A stretch of DNA of 64,000 nucleotides. Origin: Paramuribaculum sp. Its GTDB lineage: Bacteria; Bacteroidota; Bacteroidia; Bacteroidales; Muribaculaceae. The stretch spans positions 124,001-188,000 of the forward strand of contig JAFLSD010000002.1 of assembly GCA_022511125.1 (NCBI GenBank), in the 5' to 3' direction. This document shows, piece by piece, positions 9,363 to 18,313 of this stretch (the first letter of the stretch is position 1; every line of letters starts with the position of its first letter). Made by a program: the position numbers and the translations under genes. The notes under the pieces are model-generated. The model was not told where the DNA came from. It was given only the letters and a program-made list of their open reading frames with translations, and ran no database searches.

Positions 9363-10238
9363 ATGGGACTCGATACACTTTGCTACGTAGTCTGGAACGC
9401 CAATCCGAATATTATCGAAGGTCCGATAACGATACGATGGTACGGATTGATGTTCGCGTTAGGCTTCATGATAGGCTACAGCATCGTCGGACGTATGTTC
9501 AAACATGAAGGCGCACCCGAACGCTGGCTGGGCATTCTTCTATTGTGGGTGATCGGTGCTACTATCATCGGCGCACGCTTGGGACATGTATTTTTCTACG
9601 AATGGAGTTACTATAGTCAACATCCGATCGAGATACTCAAGGTATGGGAAGGTGGTCTGGCGAGTCATGGCGGGACGATAGGCATTGTTTTGGCCGTGAT
9701 ACTATTCTCCATATTCACGACGAAACGAAGCCCTATGTGGACTTTCGACAGACTTGTTATAGCGATTGCGCTGGTCGGAGGAATGATTCGTCTCGGCAAT
9801 CTGATGAATTCGGAAATCTACGGTACGGCAACCACGTTGCCATGGGGGTTCATGTTCCTGCGTTCACGCGAATGGCATGAGAACTACGAAGGTTTGGCCT
9901 GTCATCCCACTCAGATTTACGAAGCTTTGTGTTATTTCATACTTTTCGGCATTTTGATGTGGATGTATTGGAAGAAAAATGCCGAAGAACTTCCGGGGCT
10001 AATTTTCGGAGTGTTCTTCATCGGAATTTTCCTGCCTCGCTTCCTGATAGAATTCATCAAGAACGACCAGGTGGCTTTCGAGGCCGACATGACCCTGAAT
10101 ATGGGGCAGTTGCTGAGCATTCCGTTTATCATCGCGGGTATAGTCATGGTCGTCAGAGCCCTGATCCGTCCGAGGCTTCACCTGAAATTTCCCAATCGCT
10201 TCGCTGACGATCCGCATGAAGCAAAAAAAACCAAATAA
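9363..10238 (+). CDS. lgt: Prolipoprotein diacylglyceryl transferase
   Basis: Inner-membrane enzyme that moves diacylglycerol from phosphatidylglycerol to the lipobox cysteine; it acts before LspA. About 291 residues with seven membrane segments. Lgt signature motifs are visible: SHGGTIGI, GGMIRLGNLMNSEIYG and CHPTQIYEAL. The ATG at 9363 is preferred; the same frame also has a TTG at 9348 inside the glyA stop region, giving MLIKAMGL, which is less likely. Only 4 nt separate it from the glyA stop, so co-transcription is expected. Confidence 0.95.
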   Translation: MGLDTLCYVVWNANPNIIEGPITIRWYGLMFALGFMIGYSIVGRMFKHEGAPERWLGILLLWVIGATIIGARLGHVFFYEWSYYSQHPIEILKVWEGGLASHGGTIGIVLAVILFSIFTTKRSPMWTFDRLVIAIALVGGMIRLGNLMNSEIYGTATTLPWGFMFLRSREWHENYEGLACHPTQIYEALCYFILFGILMWMYWKKNAEELPGLIFGVFFIGIFLPRFLIEFIKNDQVAFEADMTLNMGQLLSIPFIIAGIVMVVRALIRPRLHLKFPNRFADDPHEAKKTK

Positions 10239-10268
10239 CCATCAGCTACCCCAAATAAAAGTACACAA

Positions 10269-11342
10269 ATGAAATCATTCAGAATTGTGGCCGCCATGAT
10301 AGCGATAATGACCGCTGTTTTAGCAAACGCAAAAACGTATAAATTTCCTGTGGATCATGAAGGTCTTTGGTTTGTGTCTCATTATACTCTCACATACGAC
10401 ACTACGGACGGAACATTGAAACTGTCCGATGAATGGGATATGCACATTCATCTGGATGAGAAGAACGTTACAGCCAAAATCGAGAATAAACTTCCTTCGG
10501 GAGTATATTCCGTATTTCCCGTCAACAAAATCATTTCTTTTTGGAAAGATGGAAAAAGAATAGCTTTTGTCTGTTCGACAACAAGTGAGTATGCCATAGA
10601 ACAAAACATCTATTATTGGAAAGATAATGAATGGTGGCATTATTATGAAAATTCACCGAAATCAGAGATATCGAAGGCGGCCACAAATGCCAACGTTTTC
10701 GCGTCTACATTTAACGCTCTGTACAATGAACTTTCCTCCGGAAGAACCAATACGAGCAATACATCGTCAGGCAGAACGAATCAGTCGTCCTCTTCTTCTA
10801 CTTCCTCTTCTACTTCCTCTTCTACTTCCTCTTCTACTTCGACTTCGCAATCCAAATCCATCACGCCAGCTCAATTCGTAAGCAACAGTCTGGGGCTGAT
10901 CAACACAGCGCAAAAGACTGAAAATGGAGTATACTCAGCTTTATCAGGCGCAGGGATTAAATACAGCGTCGACAATTCCTCCAACAATAGCTCTATAATA
11001 AACTGCAACAATCCGGGATTCGATCTATCGGGAAAGAAGATTACAAATTTCCGGATCTCTTTGAGCAACGGGACACTGTATGCCTTGACATCGGAAGTAT
11101 TCATGCCAAAATCCACAACGACCAAAGCCCAAGCATTGGCCTATGCAAAAAAGGTGACCGCCGATCTGAGCTCGCGCGGATATAAGTTTCAAAACATAGC
11201 CAAGGATATAGGGGCAGATTACGGGATGGAATGTAGGCAAGGATATGCTACTTATACCGTCTACCTGTATTCAGAATATGAAGCGGGCAAATTGATGGGA
11301 TATAAATTAAGCCTCATAAAGGCTAACTACAAAGGTTTGTAA
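10269..11342 (+). CDS. Secreted protein with Ser/Thr-rich linker
   Basis: 357 residues, not recognised. The signal peptide (IVAAMIAIMTAVLANA) is followed by an N-terminal domain of about 130 residues, then a low-complexity linker of Ser and Thr (about residues 162-197, with SSST units encoded by a 12-bp DNA repeat), then a C-terminal domain of about 150 residues. The linker suggests two folded parts in the periplasm or at the surface. It starts 30 nt after lgt and may share its transcript. Function is unknown; a paralogue search of the C-terminal domain would be the best clue. Confidence 0.75.
   Translation: MKSFRIVAAMIAIMTAVLANAKTYKFPVDHEGLWFVSHYTLTYDTTDGTLKLSDEWDMHIHLDEKNVTAKIENKLPSGVYSVFPVNKIISFWKDGKRIAFVCSTTSEYAIEQNIYYWKDNEWWHYYENSPKSEISKAATNANVFASTFNALYNELSSGRTNTSNTSSGRTNQSSSSSTSSSTSSSTSSSTSTSQSKSITPAQFVSNSLGLINTAQKTENGVYSALSGAGIKYSVDNSSNNSSIINCNNPGFDLSGKKITNFRISLSNGTLYALTSEVFMPKSTTTKAQALAYAKKVTADLSSRGYKFQNIAKDIGADYGMECRQGYATYTVYLYSEYEAGKLMGYKLSLIKANYKGL
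10798..10833 (+). repeat. 12-bp coding tandem repeat
   Basis: Three consecutive copies of CTACTTCCTCTT, with partial copies on both sides, encode the SSST linker. The unit is a multiple of three, so copy-number change alters linker length but not the reading frame. Confidence 0.85.
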
Positions 11343-11361
11343 ACTCAAGTCCAACAAATTT

Positions 11362-11655
11362 ATGATAAAGCATATAGTGACGTTTAAGCTTAAGGGAAGC
11401 GAAGATGAACGCAAAGCGACGGCCTTAAGATTTAAGAATGCTTTAGAAGCACTCCCCGACGTGATCGACGTATTAAAGAGCATGGAAGTAGGCATCAACG
11501 AAAATCCTGCCGAAACGTGGGACGTGGTGCTGACAGCTGTCGTGCCCACGATGACCGATGTGGAAGTCTATGCCAAGCATCCGGCACATGTAGCGGCAGC
11601 AGCCATAATAGCCCCTCATAAAGAAAGCCGCGCCTGCGTGGACTACGAATTCTAA
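11362..11655 (+). CDS. Dabb (stress-responsive A/B barrel) protein
   Basis: 97 residues covering one whole Dabb domain: the start MIKHIVTFKLK, the middle EVGINENPAETWDVVL and the late HPAHVAAA motif are typical of these dimeric ferredoxin-like proteins. No catalytic role is established for most bacterial members. It lies 19 nt after the secreted Ser/Thr-linker protein and converges on the HsdR_N-like gene. Confidence 0.85.
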   Translation: MIKHIVTFKLKGSEDERKATALRFKNALEALPDVIDVLKSMEVGINENPAETWDVVLTAVVPTMTDVEVYAKHPAHVAAAAIIAPHKESRACVDYEF

Positions 11656-11670
11656 GTCCGAATAAGGCTG

Positions 11671-12141
11671 TCAGATAGCGTCGTAAGGTGGTATTTCCTT
11701 TATGAAATAATAGTTGCCGTCGGTATATCGGCAGCAATAGTGTTCACGCCCATTTGTCACAATCAACACTCTCGCCCTGACAACGAGATTATACCGAGCT
11801 ATCTGATCGAATACAGCCTGTGTGATGTTGACCGATGGCGCTTTATATTCCACAATCGCCACAGGCGAGAGGGAAGCATCGTAGACAACGGTGTCGCACC
11901 GACGTGTCATGCCGTTGAGTTTCAATCCTACTTCATTGGCCATGCGACCCGCCGGATATCCTTTCGTTTCGATGAGCCACGCTGTAAAAATCTGACGTAT
12001 TGCCTCCTCGGGGGTGAGTACTACCCATTTTTTTCGCAACGGGTCGAACACTTCTTCCATATCGCCTTTCAGCCTGAGCTTAAGACGGTTGGAAAAATTT
12101 AAAGCACCCTCATCGGGATATTTTTTCTTATCGTTTGACAT
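11671..12141 (-). CDS. HsdR_N-like nuclease-fold protein
   Basis: 156 residues matching the N-terminal nuclease domain of type I restriction R subunits. PD-(D/E)xK-like residues are visible in CDTVVYD and VAIVEYKAP. No motor (helicase) domain, HsdM or HsdS is nearby, so this is not a restriction system. Stand-alone proteins of this kind next to holA are common in Bacteroidetes and their role is unknown. It is divergent from holA; a CGTAAATTTACG palindrome lies between the two starts. Confidence 0.8.
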   Translation of the reverse strand: MSNDKKKYPDEGALNFSNRLKLRLKGDMEEVFDPLRKKWVVLTPEEAIRQIFTAWLIETKGYPAGRMANEVGLKLNGMTRRCDTVVYDASLSPVAIVEYKAPSVNITQAVFDQIARYNLVVRARVLIVTNGREHYCCRYTDGNYYFIKEIPPYDAI

Positions 12142-12157
12142 TTTGTCGTGAATAATG

Positions 12158-12169
12158 CGTAAATTTACG
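12158..12169. promoter_or_regulatory. Palindrome between divergent genes
   Basis: CGTAAATTTACG is a perfect 12-bp palindrome in the 70-bp gap between the HsdR_N-like gene and holA. It could be an operator or part of overlapping promoters; no regulator is known. Confidence 0.35.
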
Positions 12170-12211
12170 AAAATTATTTTTCAATAGCTAAACTCAGCGA
12201 GACTTATAGCC

Positions 12212-13243
12212 ATGGCATCCAATTCGGTAACTTTCGACTCCCTGCGCCGCGAAATACGCTCTGGTAAGCTTGCGGATGTTTACCTGATTCACGGAGAGGA
12301 GGGCTATTTTATCGACGAATTACTGAAAGAATTTGTCAAAGTCCTGCCCGAGGCCGACAGAGAATTCAACACCTACACGCTCTACGGACCGCAGACCACT
12401 CCACAACAGGTGATCGATGCTTGCCGAAGCTTCCCGATGATGGCCGACAAACAGGTAGTCATACTCAAGGAGGCACAGGAAATGCCGGCTAACATCATAT
12501 CGAAATTAAAACCTTATTTAGAACAGCCCTCTTCTACAACTCTATTGGTGATCGCCGGCAGAGGAGCAAAAGTAAGGTCAGCTGAAGTAAGCAAAGCGGT
12601 AAAAAAAGGCGGCGGGGTTGTTTATGAAGCCGAGAAGTTGAAACCGTTTGCCATTCCCAACCTGATTCAAACAATAGCTAAGGGAGCGGGGTTGAATATA
12701 GAGCAAAAAAGCGTAACTATGCTCGCCGACTATATCGGTACCGATGCTGCCCGTCTTTACAATGAAATCGAGAAATTGGCTTTAATTCTCGGCGAAGGCA
12801 TGACCATTACTCCGGAGGCAATCGAAAGAAACATCGGCATTAGTAAAGATTATAACAACTTCGAACTCATCGATGCCTTGTCTGTTAAAGATTCGGAAAA
12901 AGCATTCAAAACTATACGTTATTTCGCCATTAACCCTAAAGCCAACCCATACGTTCCTACCACATCGGCCATATTCACATATTTCTCAAACCTTTTGATA
13001 GCACATTTCACGAAAGACAAATCGTCGCTTATGTCGGTGTTAGGCTTTCGTTGGCCGTCGCAGATGAAAAACATAGAGACGGGTATGCGCAACTATAATG
13101 CATGGCAGGTTATAGAAATCATATCGGCTATCAGGGAATATGACGCCCGTAGTAAGGGTGTGGGCTCGCGCCAGAACGCTTACGACCTTCTTAACGACCT
13201 TATCTACCATATCCTGACCGCTCCCGGAACCCTTCCCGTCTGA
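12212..13243 (+). CDS. holA: DNA polymerase III subunit delta
   Basis: Clamp-loader subunit that opens the beta sliding clamp. 343 residues, typical length. The N-terminal motif DVYLIHGEEGYFIDEL, the central EKLKPFAIPNLIQTI and the later TDAARLYNEIEKLAL fit the family. The start is an ATG with the divergent HsdR_N-like gene upstream. A monocistronic transcript is likely, because the next gene begins 68 nt later with a clear change in base composition. Confidence 0.93.
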   Translation: MASNSVTFDSLRREIRSGKLADVYLIHGEEGYFIDELLKEFVKVLPEADREFNTYTLYGPQTTPQQVIDACRSFPMMADKQVVILKEAQEMPANIISKLKPYLEQPSSTTLLVIAGRGAKVRSAEVSKAVKKGGGVVYEAEKLKPFAIPNLIQTIAKGAGLNIEQKSVTMLADYIGTDAARLYNEIEKLALILGEGMTITPEAIERNIGISKDYNNFELIDALSVKDSEKAFKTIRYFAINPKANPYVPTTSAIFTYFSNLLIAHFTKDKSSLMSVLGFRWPSQMKNIETGMRNYNAWQVIEIISAIREYDARSKGVGSRQNAYDLLNDLIYHILTAPGTLPV

Positions 13244-13311
13244 GGACGACTGTTTTTATATTGTAAAGGAACTAAGAAATATATTTTGATAATTAGTTAA
13301 TATTCAAGATT

Positions 13312-13989
13312 ATGCTTGGCGGCAAAAAAAGAATATTGGTGGTTGATGATGAGGAAACTCTCAGAGAAGGTCTGAAAATTTATCTTGAGCAAGAAGGCTA
13401 TTCAGTTGAATCAGCCGATAGCGCTGAGCAAGCTTTAAGACTTGATTTAGTGGATTTTGATCTTATCCTTCTGGATATTATGATGGGAAAAATAAGTGGA
13501 ACAGTATTCGCTTCCAAACTTAAGGAAGATCCTATGACCGCGGAGATTCCGATTATTTTTCTCACGGCTAAAGATAGGGATGATGATATGATTGAAGGCT
13601 TGAAACTCGGAGCTGACGATTATATAATCAAACCATTTTCGATAAAAAATGTATTAGCCAGAATTGAAGCTGTTTTACGGCGATGCAATACAAATAAAAA
13701 AGCAGACCGATCATGGGGAATTGTTTGTGACCGGAGAAGTTTGATTTGCACAATTGATGGCAAACCCATAAAGTTGCCTAAAAAAGAATTTGAGATTCTT
13801 GCTCTTTTCCTTGAAAATCCCGGTAGAATTTTTACACGCGATGAGTTAATGCAAAAAGTTTGGCCAGATAATGTAGTTGTCGCTGATCGTTCTATTGATG
13901 TGCATATAGCACGAATTCGTAATAAAATTGTTCCCTATGGCAAATATATAATCTCTCGTTCCGGTTACGGCTATGGTTGGCAAGATTAA
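13312..13989 (+). CDS. PhoB-like OmpR-family response regulator
   Basis: 225 residues: receiver domain (about 1-120) with acidic pair VVDDE, phosphoacceptor Asp55 in LILLDIMMG and the Lys in IIKPFS; then a winged-helix DNA-binding domain (about 135-225) ending in SRSGYGYGWQD. It overlaps the start of the kinase gene by 17 bp, so the pair is translated together. With a phosphate transporter and an OprO/P-type porin downstream, phosphate-starvation control is the likely role. The gene is AT-richer than holA. Confidence 0.92.
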   Translation: MLGGKKRILVVDDEETLREGLKIYLEQEGYSVESADSAEQALRLDLVDFDLILLDIMMGKISGTVFASKLKEDPMTAEIPIIFLTAKDRDDDMIEGLKLGADDYIIKPFSIKNVLARIEAVLRRCNTNKKADRSWGIVCDRRSLICTIDGKPIKLPKKEFEILALFLENPGRIFTRDELMQKVWPDNVVVADRSIDVHIARIRNKIVPYGKYIISRSGYGYGWQD

Positions 13990-15391
13990 GTTTCCATTTC
14001 AAATGCGTGTGTTTCTGACTGTACTTGCATTTTGCTGGTTCCTAGTCGGTGTATTTATGGTTCTGCAATATCATAGGGAAAAAGAATTTAAGGCCGAACT
14101 TCTTGATACTCGTCTCCAGATGCACAACGAACAAATTATTCAAGATTTAAGGAATGGAGAAGATATTATAAATATAATTCAAAAAATAGATGTACCGGTT
14201 GATGGGTTAAGGGTAACCTTAATCGATTCAAAAGGTGAAGTAATTTATGATAACGACACTCATATCAGTTCACGGCCGTTATCCAATCATAATAATCGTC
14301 CTGAAATAATTGAAGCGAGAAATTTCGGCAAGGGCCATGCAGTGGAGAGAATTTCAGAAAGTGACGATATACCGTACTTTTATTCTGCTCAGTTGGGAGA
14401 TAATGGTCTGGTTGTGAGATCCGCAGCTCCTTATACCCATTCATTGATAGATTTCCTGAGAGCAGATTTTACATTATTATGGATTATGGCAGGCTTGACC
14501 TTGGTGATGAGTCTTTTTGCTTTTTGGTCATCCCATAAAATTTCTTTAAGCATAACTCGATTGAGCCGCTTTGCCGAAAAAGCTGAACGCGGCGAACCAA
14601 TCTACGACGAAGAAGCATTTCCTAATGACGAGTTAGGAAATATAGCGAGTAACATAATTCACTTGTATGTACAGCGAGATCAACATCATAAAAAGGCTCT
14701 TAAACAGGAACAAGATAAAATCAGGTTAAAAAAACAACTTACTAACAATATTAACCATGAATTAAAAACTCCTGTGGCATCAATTCTTCTATGTCTTGAA
14801 CTGCTCGAAGATCATCCCGAGCTTTCAGACGATAAGAAGACTGATTTCATGGATAAGATCAAAATAAATGCACAACGACTGAATGCATTGCTTTTGGATG
14901 TTGCTACTATCACCAGAATGGATGAAGGAGCCACACTAATAGAAAAAGAAAATGTGGATCTTAAAGCGCTTATTGATGAAATTATAGAAGAGGAACGGTT
15001 AAGAACGAATATGAAAATCATCCTCGACATCCCTTCACTAATAGTATACGGCAATAGAATTTTATTAGAGTCTATTTTCCGCAATCTTATAGATAATGCA
15101 ATAGCTTATAGTGGCGCTTCGGAAATGAAAATATCAGCGGATAGTGAGGGCAATTTCATAATAAGAGATAACGGATGTGGAATTCCGTCAGAACACTTAC
15201 CATATATCTTCGAACGTTTTTATAGAGTGGATAAGGGACGCTCAAGAGCTGCGGGAGGTACCGGCCTCGGACTGTCAATAGTACGTAATGCAATTACATT
15301 ACATGGCGGTGATATTACAGCCGAAAACAATAACGGTCTCACATATAGGTTCAATTTAAAAGTTAACAAAAACGCAACAAAAAGTACATAA
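13973..15391 (+). CDS. PhoR-like sensor histidine kinase
   Basis: 472 residues. Membrane segment near residues 13-30, extracytoplasmic sensor of about 120 residues, second membrane segment (about 165-183), HAMP-like linker, then HisKA with INHELKTP (His262) and an HATPase domain with NLIDNAIAY, DNGCGIP and GGTGLGLSI boxes. All kinase boxes are intact. It overlaps the regulator gene and is the natural partner of it. The ligand is unknown; control of the neighbouring phosphate genes is inferred from context. Confidence 0.92.
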   Translation: MVGKIKFPFQMRVFLTVLAFCWFLVGVFMVLQYHREKEFKAELLDTRLQMHNEQIIQDLRNGEDIINIIQKIDVPVDGLRVTLIDSKGEVIYDNDTHISSRPLSNHNNRPEIIEARNFGKGHAVERISESDDIPYFYSAQLGDNGLVVRSAAPYTHSLIDFLRADFTLLWIMAGLTLVMSLFAFWSSHKISLSITRLSRFAEKAERGEPIYDEEAFPNDELGNIASNIIHLYVQRDQHHKKALKQEQDKIRLKKQLTNNINHELKTPVASILLCLELLEDHPELSDDKKTDFMDKIKINAQRLNALLLDVATITRMDEGATLIEKENVDLKALIDEIIEEERLRTNMKIILDIPSLIVYGNRILLESIFRNLIDNAIAYSGASEMKISADSEGNFIIRDNGCGIPSEHLPYIFERFYRVDKGRSRAAGGTGLGLSIVRNAITLHGGDITAENNNGLTYRFNLKVNKNATKST

Positions 15392-15400
15392 TAGCGCAAT

Positions 15401-15451
15401 ATAATTTGTAGAATTTTGTGACCGAAAGGATAACAAAATTTTACAAATTAT
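15401..15451 (+). promoter_or_regulatory. 19-bp inverted repeat overlapping the pit start codon
   Basis: Arms at 15401-15419 and 15433-15451 are complementary at 18 of 19 positions with a 13-nt loop. The right arm covers the first two bases of the transporter ATG. In RNA it would form a long AU-rich hairpin that hides the start codon; in DNA it could be an operator. No U-run follows, so it is not a normal terminator. Confidence 0.7.
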
Positions 15452-17801
15452 GGATATTTTATTTTTTGGCATTATTACCTTTTTATTTCTTCTTGCCGTT
15501 TTTGATCTGTCGGTAGGAGTAAGTAACGATGCTGTAAATTTTCTCACATCAGCAGTAGGCTCAAAAGCCGCCTCTTTCAAAAGTGTTATTATCGTAGCAG
15601 CTATAGGTGTTTTCATTGGAGCTGCTTTAAGTAACGGGATGATGGATATCGCTCGTCATGGTATCTTTAATCCTGTCAATCTCTCATTCTATGACGTGAT
15701 TGCCATCTTTATGGCTGTTATGGTGACTGATATTATAGTGCTTGATATTTTCAACACTCTTGGTATGCCCACCTCCACAACAGTATCACTTGTATTCGAA
15801 CTTTTGGGGGCAAGTTTTGTAGTTGCTTTATTCAAGATTTTTGAACCCGGAAGTTCGCTTCTTCTTGGAGATTTACTTAATACCGAGAAAGCATTGTCTG
15901 TAATAATGGGTATTTTCCTATCGGTTGCTATTGCGTTTGTATTCGGTACTATTGTCCAGTTTTTATCGAGATTGATTTTTACTTTTGAATATAAAAGCAG
16001 GCTTAAATGGAAAGTCGGTATTTTCGGAGGAGTTGCCTGTACAGCTATAATCTATTTTATGCTGTTGAAAGGGATTAAAGACCTAACTATCATGACCACT
16101 GATGTTAAGGAATGGATTAATCATAATACAACCCTGATACTTTGTAGCTCCTTCCTCTTGTTTACACTAATCATGCAGTTGCTACACTATATGAAAGTAA
16201 ATGTTTTCAAGGTTGTTGTGATGTTGGGAACGTTTTCTCTTGCAATGGCATTTGCTGGGAATGATCTTGTGAATTTCATTGGAGTTCCTTTGACCGCATT
16301 TTCATCATATCAAGAATACACCGCAGCAGGAGCGGGAGATTATCATGGCTTCATGATGGAGAGCCTCATGGGTTCTGCTAATACTCCGGTTTATTTTCTC
16401 TTGGGTGCCGGTGCTATCATGGTAGTTTCACTTGCAACATCTAAGAAAGCTCGTGAAGTTACTAAAACGACGGTGGGATTGAGTTCAAAATCCCAAGGAG
16501 AAGAAATGTTCGGTTCATCCAGATTGGGCCGTTCGTTGGTCAGGTCTACCCTGAACGCTCATAACTGGGTTTTAGACCATACTCCGAACAGAATTAGAAG
16601 ATGGATTAATCGACGGATGGATAATCGGGTAACTCAGGAAGAACATGGCGCAGCATTCGATCTTGTTAGAGGTTCTGTCAATCTGATGATAGCAAGTATG
16701 CTTATCGCTATCGGTACTTCTTTGAAACTACCTTTATCGACCACTTTCGTCACATTTATGGTCGCTATGGGTACATCACTTGCCGACCGTGCCTGGGGCA
16801 GAGAAAGTGCTGTGTTCCGTATCACGGGCGTGATTTCAGTGATTGGAGGATGGTTTATTACAGCAATTGTAGCTTTTGTAGGAGCAGGTGCGGTAGTCTT
16901 TATCATGCACAAAGGAGGAGTAGCTGTAATGATTGCAGGAGCGGTTGTAGCAGTAGCTCTGCTAATACGAAGCAATATTCGTTTCAACAAAAAGAATAAA
17001 GCTGTTCCTGATGAAACTCTCTTCCAAACTATCATATCTATAGAAAATCCATCTGAAGTATGGCCACTTCTGAAGATATATATTAATGAGAAACAAAGAA
17101 TGTTTTTGAAATTCATATTACATAGTTTCTCGGATACTACAGAAGGATTCCTTTACGAAAAATCAAGATTACTGTCTCGAACAGAAAAGGCTCTTATGAC
17201 TGAGAAATCGATTTTGAAAGGGCAAAGACGAAAAATGACTCTCTGCATGAGAAAAGTCACACCGGAAATAGCAATGGAGAAAAGTACATGGTTCCATCTG
17301 AGTAACAATATGGCTATGTCAATGACATATAATCTACGTCGTGTAAACGAAGCATTTAAAGAGCATGTGGATAATAATTTCAGGCCATTGCCAAAAGAAT
17401 ACCATGAATCATATAAATCACTTTGTCACAGAATAAAAACTGTTATAAAAGATGCCGATTTAATATTTGAAGAAAATCGGCCGGATATAATAGATGAACT
17501 AAGGCACCGATGCAATGGAATAAAGGAAGATCTTTCATTGAATGCGCGTGCACTTTATGATTTCATCCAAAAAGGAGATGCCCAAAATATGACAGTAGGA
17601 TATGTCTATCTTAATGTTCTTCAAGAAAGTCAGGAGTTCGTTACAGCGTTACGTAAAATGCTTAGAGCAGTCGGCAAGTTGAATCTTGAACCGTCCACTT
17701 ATAGGAGCTTTTCGCAAATATATAAAGAACAGATTGACTACGATAAAACCTACGGCAATTCTAATGCCAAGTTGGAGAGAAATTTAGGGTATGGTGTTTG
17801 A
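15450..17801 (+). CDS. PiT-family phosphate transporter with PhoU-like tail
   Basis: Cation-coupled inorganic phosphate permease, 783 residues. The first ~540 residues carry about a dozen membrane segments and the two PiT repeats, with GVSNDAVNFL in the first and a second block (AGNDLVNFIGVPLTA) and SLKLPLSTTFVTF later. The last ~220 residues are soluble and helical, resembling PhoU. This long transporter form is, from memory, common in Bacteroidetes. The start codon lies in a long inverted repeat. It follows the PhoB/PhoR-like pair by 58 nt, which suggests regulation by them. Confidence 0.92.
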   Translation: MDILFFGIITFLFLLAVFDLSVGVSNDAVNFLTSAVGSKAASFKSVIIVAAIGVFIGAALSNGMMDIARHGIFNPVNLSFYDVIAIFMAVMVTDIIVLDIFNTLGMPTSTTVSLVFELLGASFVVALFKIFEPGSSLLLGDLLNTEKALSVIMGIFLSVAIAFVFGTIVQFLSRLIFTFEYKSRLKWKVGIFGGVACTAIIYFMLLKGIKDLTIMTTDVKEWINHNTTLILCSSFLLFTLIMQLLHYMKVNVFKVVVMLGTFSLAMAFAGNDLVNFIGVPLTAFSSYQEYTAAGAGDYHGFMMESLMGSANTPVYFLLGAGAIMVVSLATSKKAREVTKTTVGLSSKSQGEEMFGSSRLGRSLVRSTLNAHNWVLDHTPNRIRRWINRRMDNRVTQEEHGAAFDLVRGSVNLMIASMLIAIGTSLKLPLSTTFVTFMVAMGTSLADRAWGRESAVFRITGVISVIGGWFITAIVAFVGAGAVVFIMHKGGVAVMIAGAVVAVALLIRSNIRFNKKNKAVPDETLFQTIISIENPSEVWPLLKIYINEKQRMFLKFILHSFSDTTEGFLYEKSRLLSRTEKALMTEKSILKGQRRKMTLCMRKVTPEIAMEKSTWFHLSNNMAMSMTYNLRRVNEAFKEHVDNNFRPLPKEYHESYKSLCHRIKTVIKDADLIFEENRPDIIDELRHRCNGIKEDLSLNARALYDFIQKGDAQNMTVGYVYLNVLQESQEFVTALRKMLRAVGKLNLEPSTYRSFSQIYKEQIDYDKTYGNSNAKLERNLGYGV

Positions 17802-17819
17802 AAAGTTTATAATGTTCCT

Positions 17820-18269
17820 ATGATCAAGACAAAACAACAGATTAATTTAATAAATCCAATAGTAAACTTCCCGGATAGCGGAGTATTCTATGAAGGACAT
17901 ATATATAATCCTTATATTCTGATGTCTTCACTTATGAATAGTGCTACACACCGTATTGTTGTGATCGACGATATAGTGGATGATACGATATTGAAATATC
18001 TTGAACCGATAAAGAATGATGTGAAAATCATTCTCTACACATCGTCTAAAAATCTCATTATTAGACATGATGTGGCCCTGCATAACACTTATTGCAATGT
18101 CGTAAAATTAAAGTTTTATCAAAAATCGTATGACAATTATTTAATAATTGACAATGTAGTCTTTCATGTGAGTTCATCATTCAATCTTCTTGGGAAAAAA
18201 TTATTCGGAATTTCAAAAATGGATGCATTTAATGGTAATGATCTCATCACATGTCTTGATTATGAATGA
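17820..18269 (+). CDS. Small PLD-like protein (ORF6N C-terminal type)
   Basis: 149 residues. The C-terminal half (YDNYLIIDNVVFHVSSSFNLLGKKLFGISKM) resembles the phospholipase-D-like tail found after ORF6N/KilA-N DNA-binding domains, but the expected catalytic His of an HKD motif is replaced (YDNYLII rather than HDRF), so it may be inactive. No DNA-binding N-terminal domain is present. It starts 18 nt after the transporter gene and ends 44 nt before the porin start, so it is probably in that operon. Role unknown. Confidence 0.6.
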   Translation: MIKTKQQINLINPIVNFPDSGVFYEGHIYNPYILMSSLMNSATHRIVVIDDIVDDTILKYLEPIKNDVKIILYTSSKNLIIRHDVALHNTYCNVVKLKFYQKSYDNYLIIDNVVFHVSSSFNLLGKKLFGISKMDAFNGNDLITCLDYE

Positions 18270-18313
18270 GCAGATGGGTTTTCATATTTTACTACAAATT
18301 CAAATTAATAATT

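Noticed and set aside
10798-10833. Phase-variation switch in the Ser/Thr linker
   Set aside because: The unit is 12 bp, so changes keep the reading frame and only alter linker length.
11671-12141. Type I restriction system
   Set aside because: Only the N-terminal nuclease-like domain is present; there is no helicase, HsdM or HsdS.
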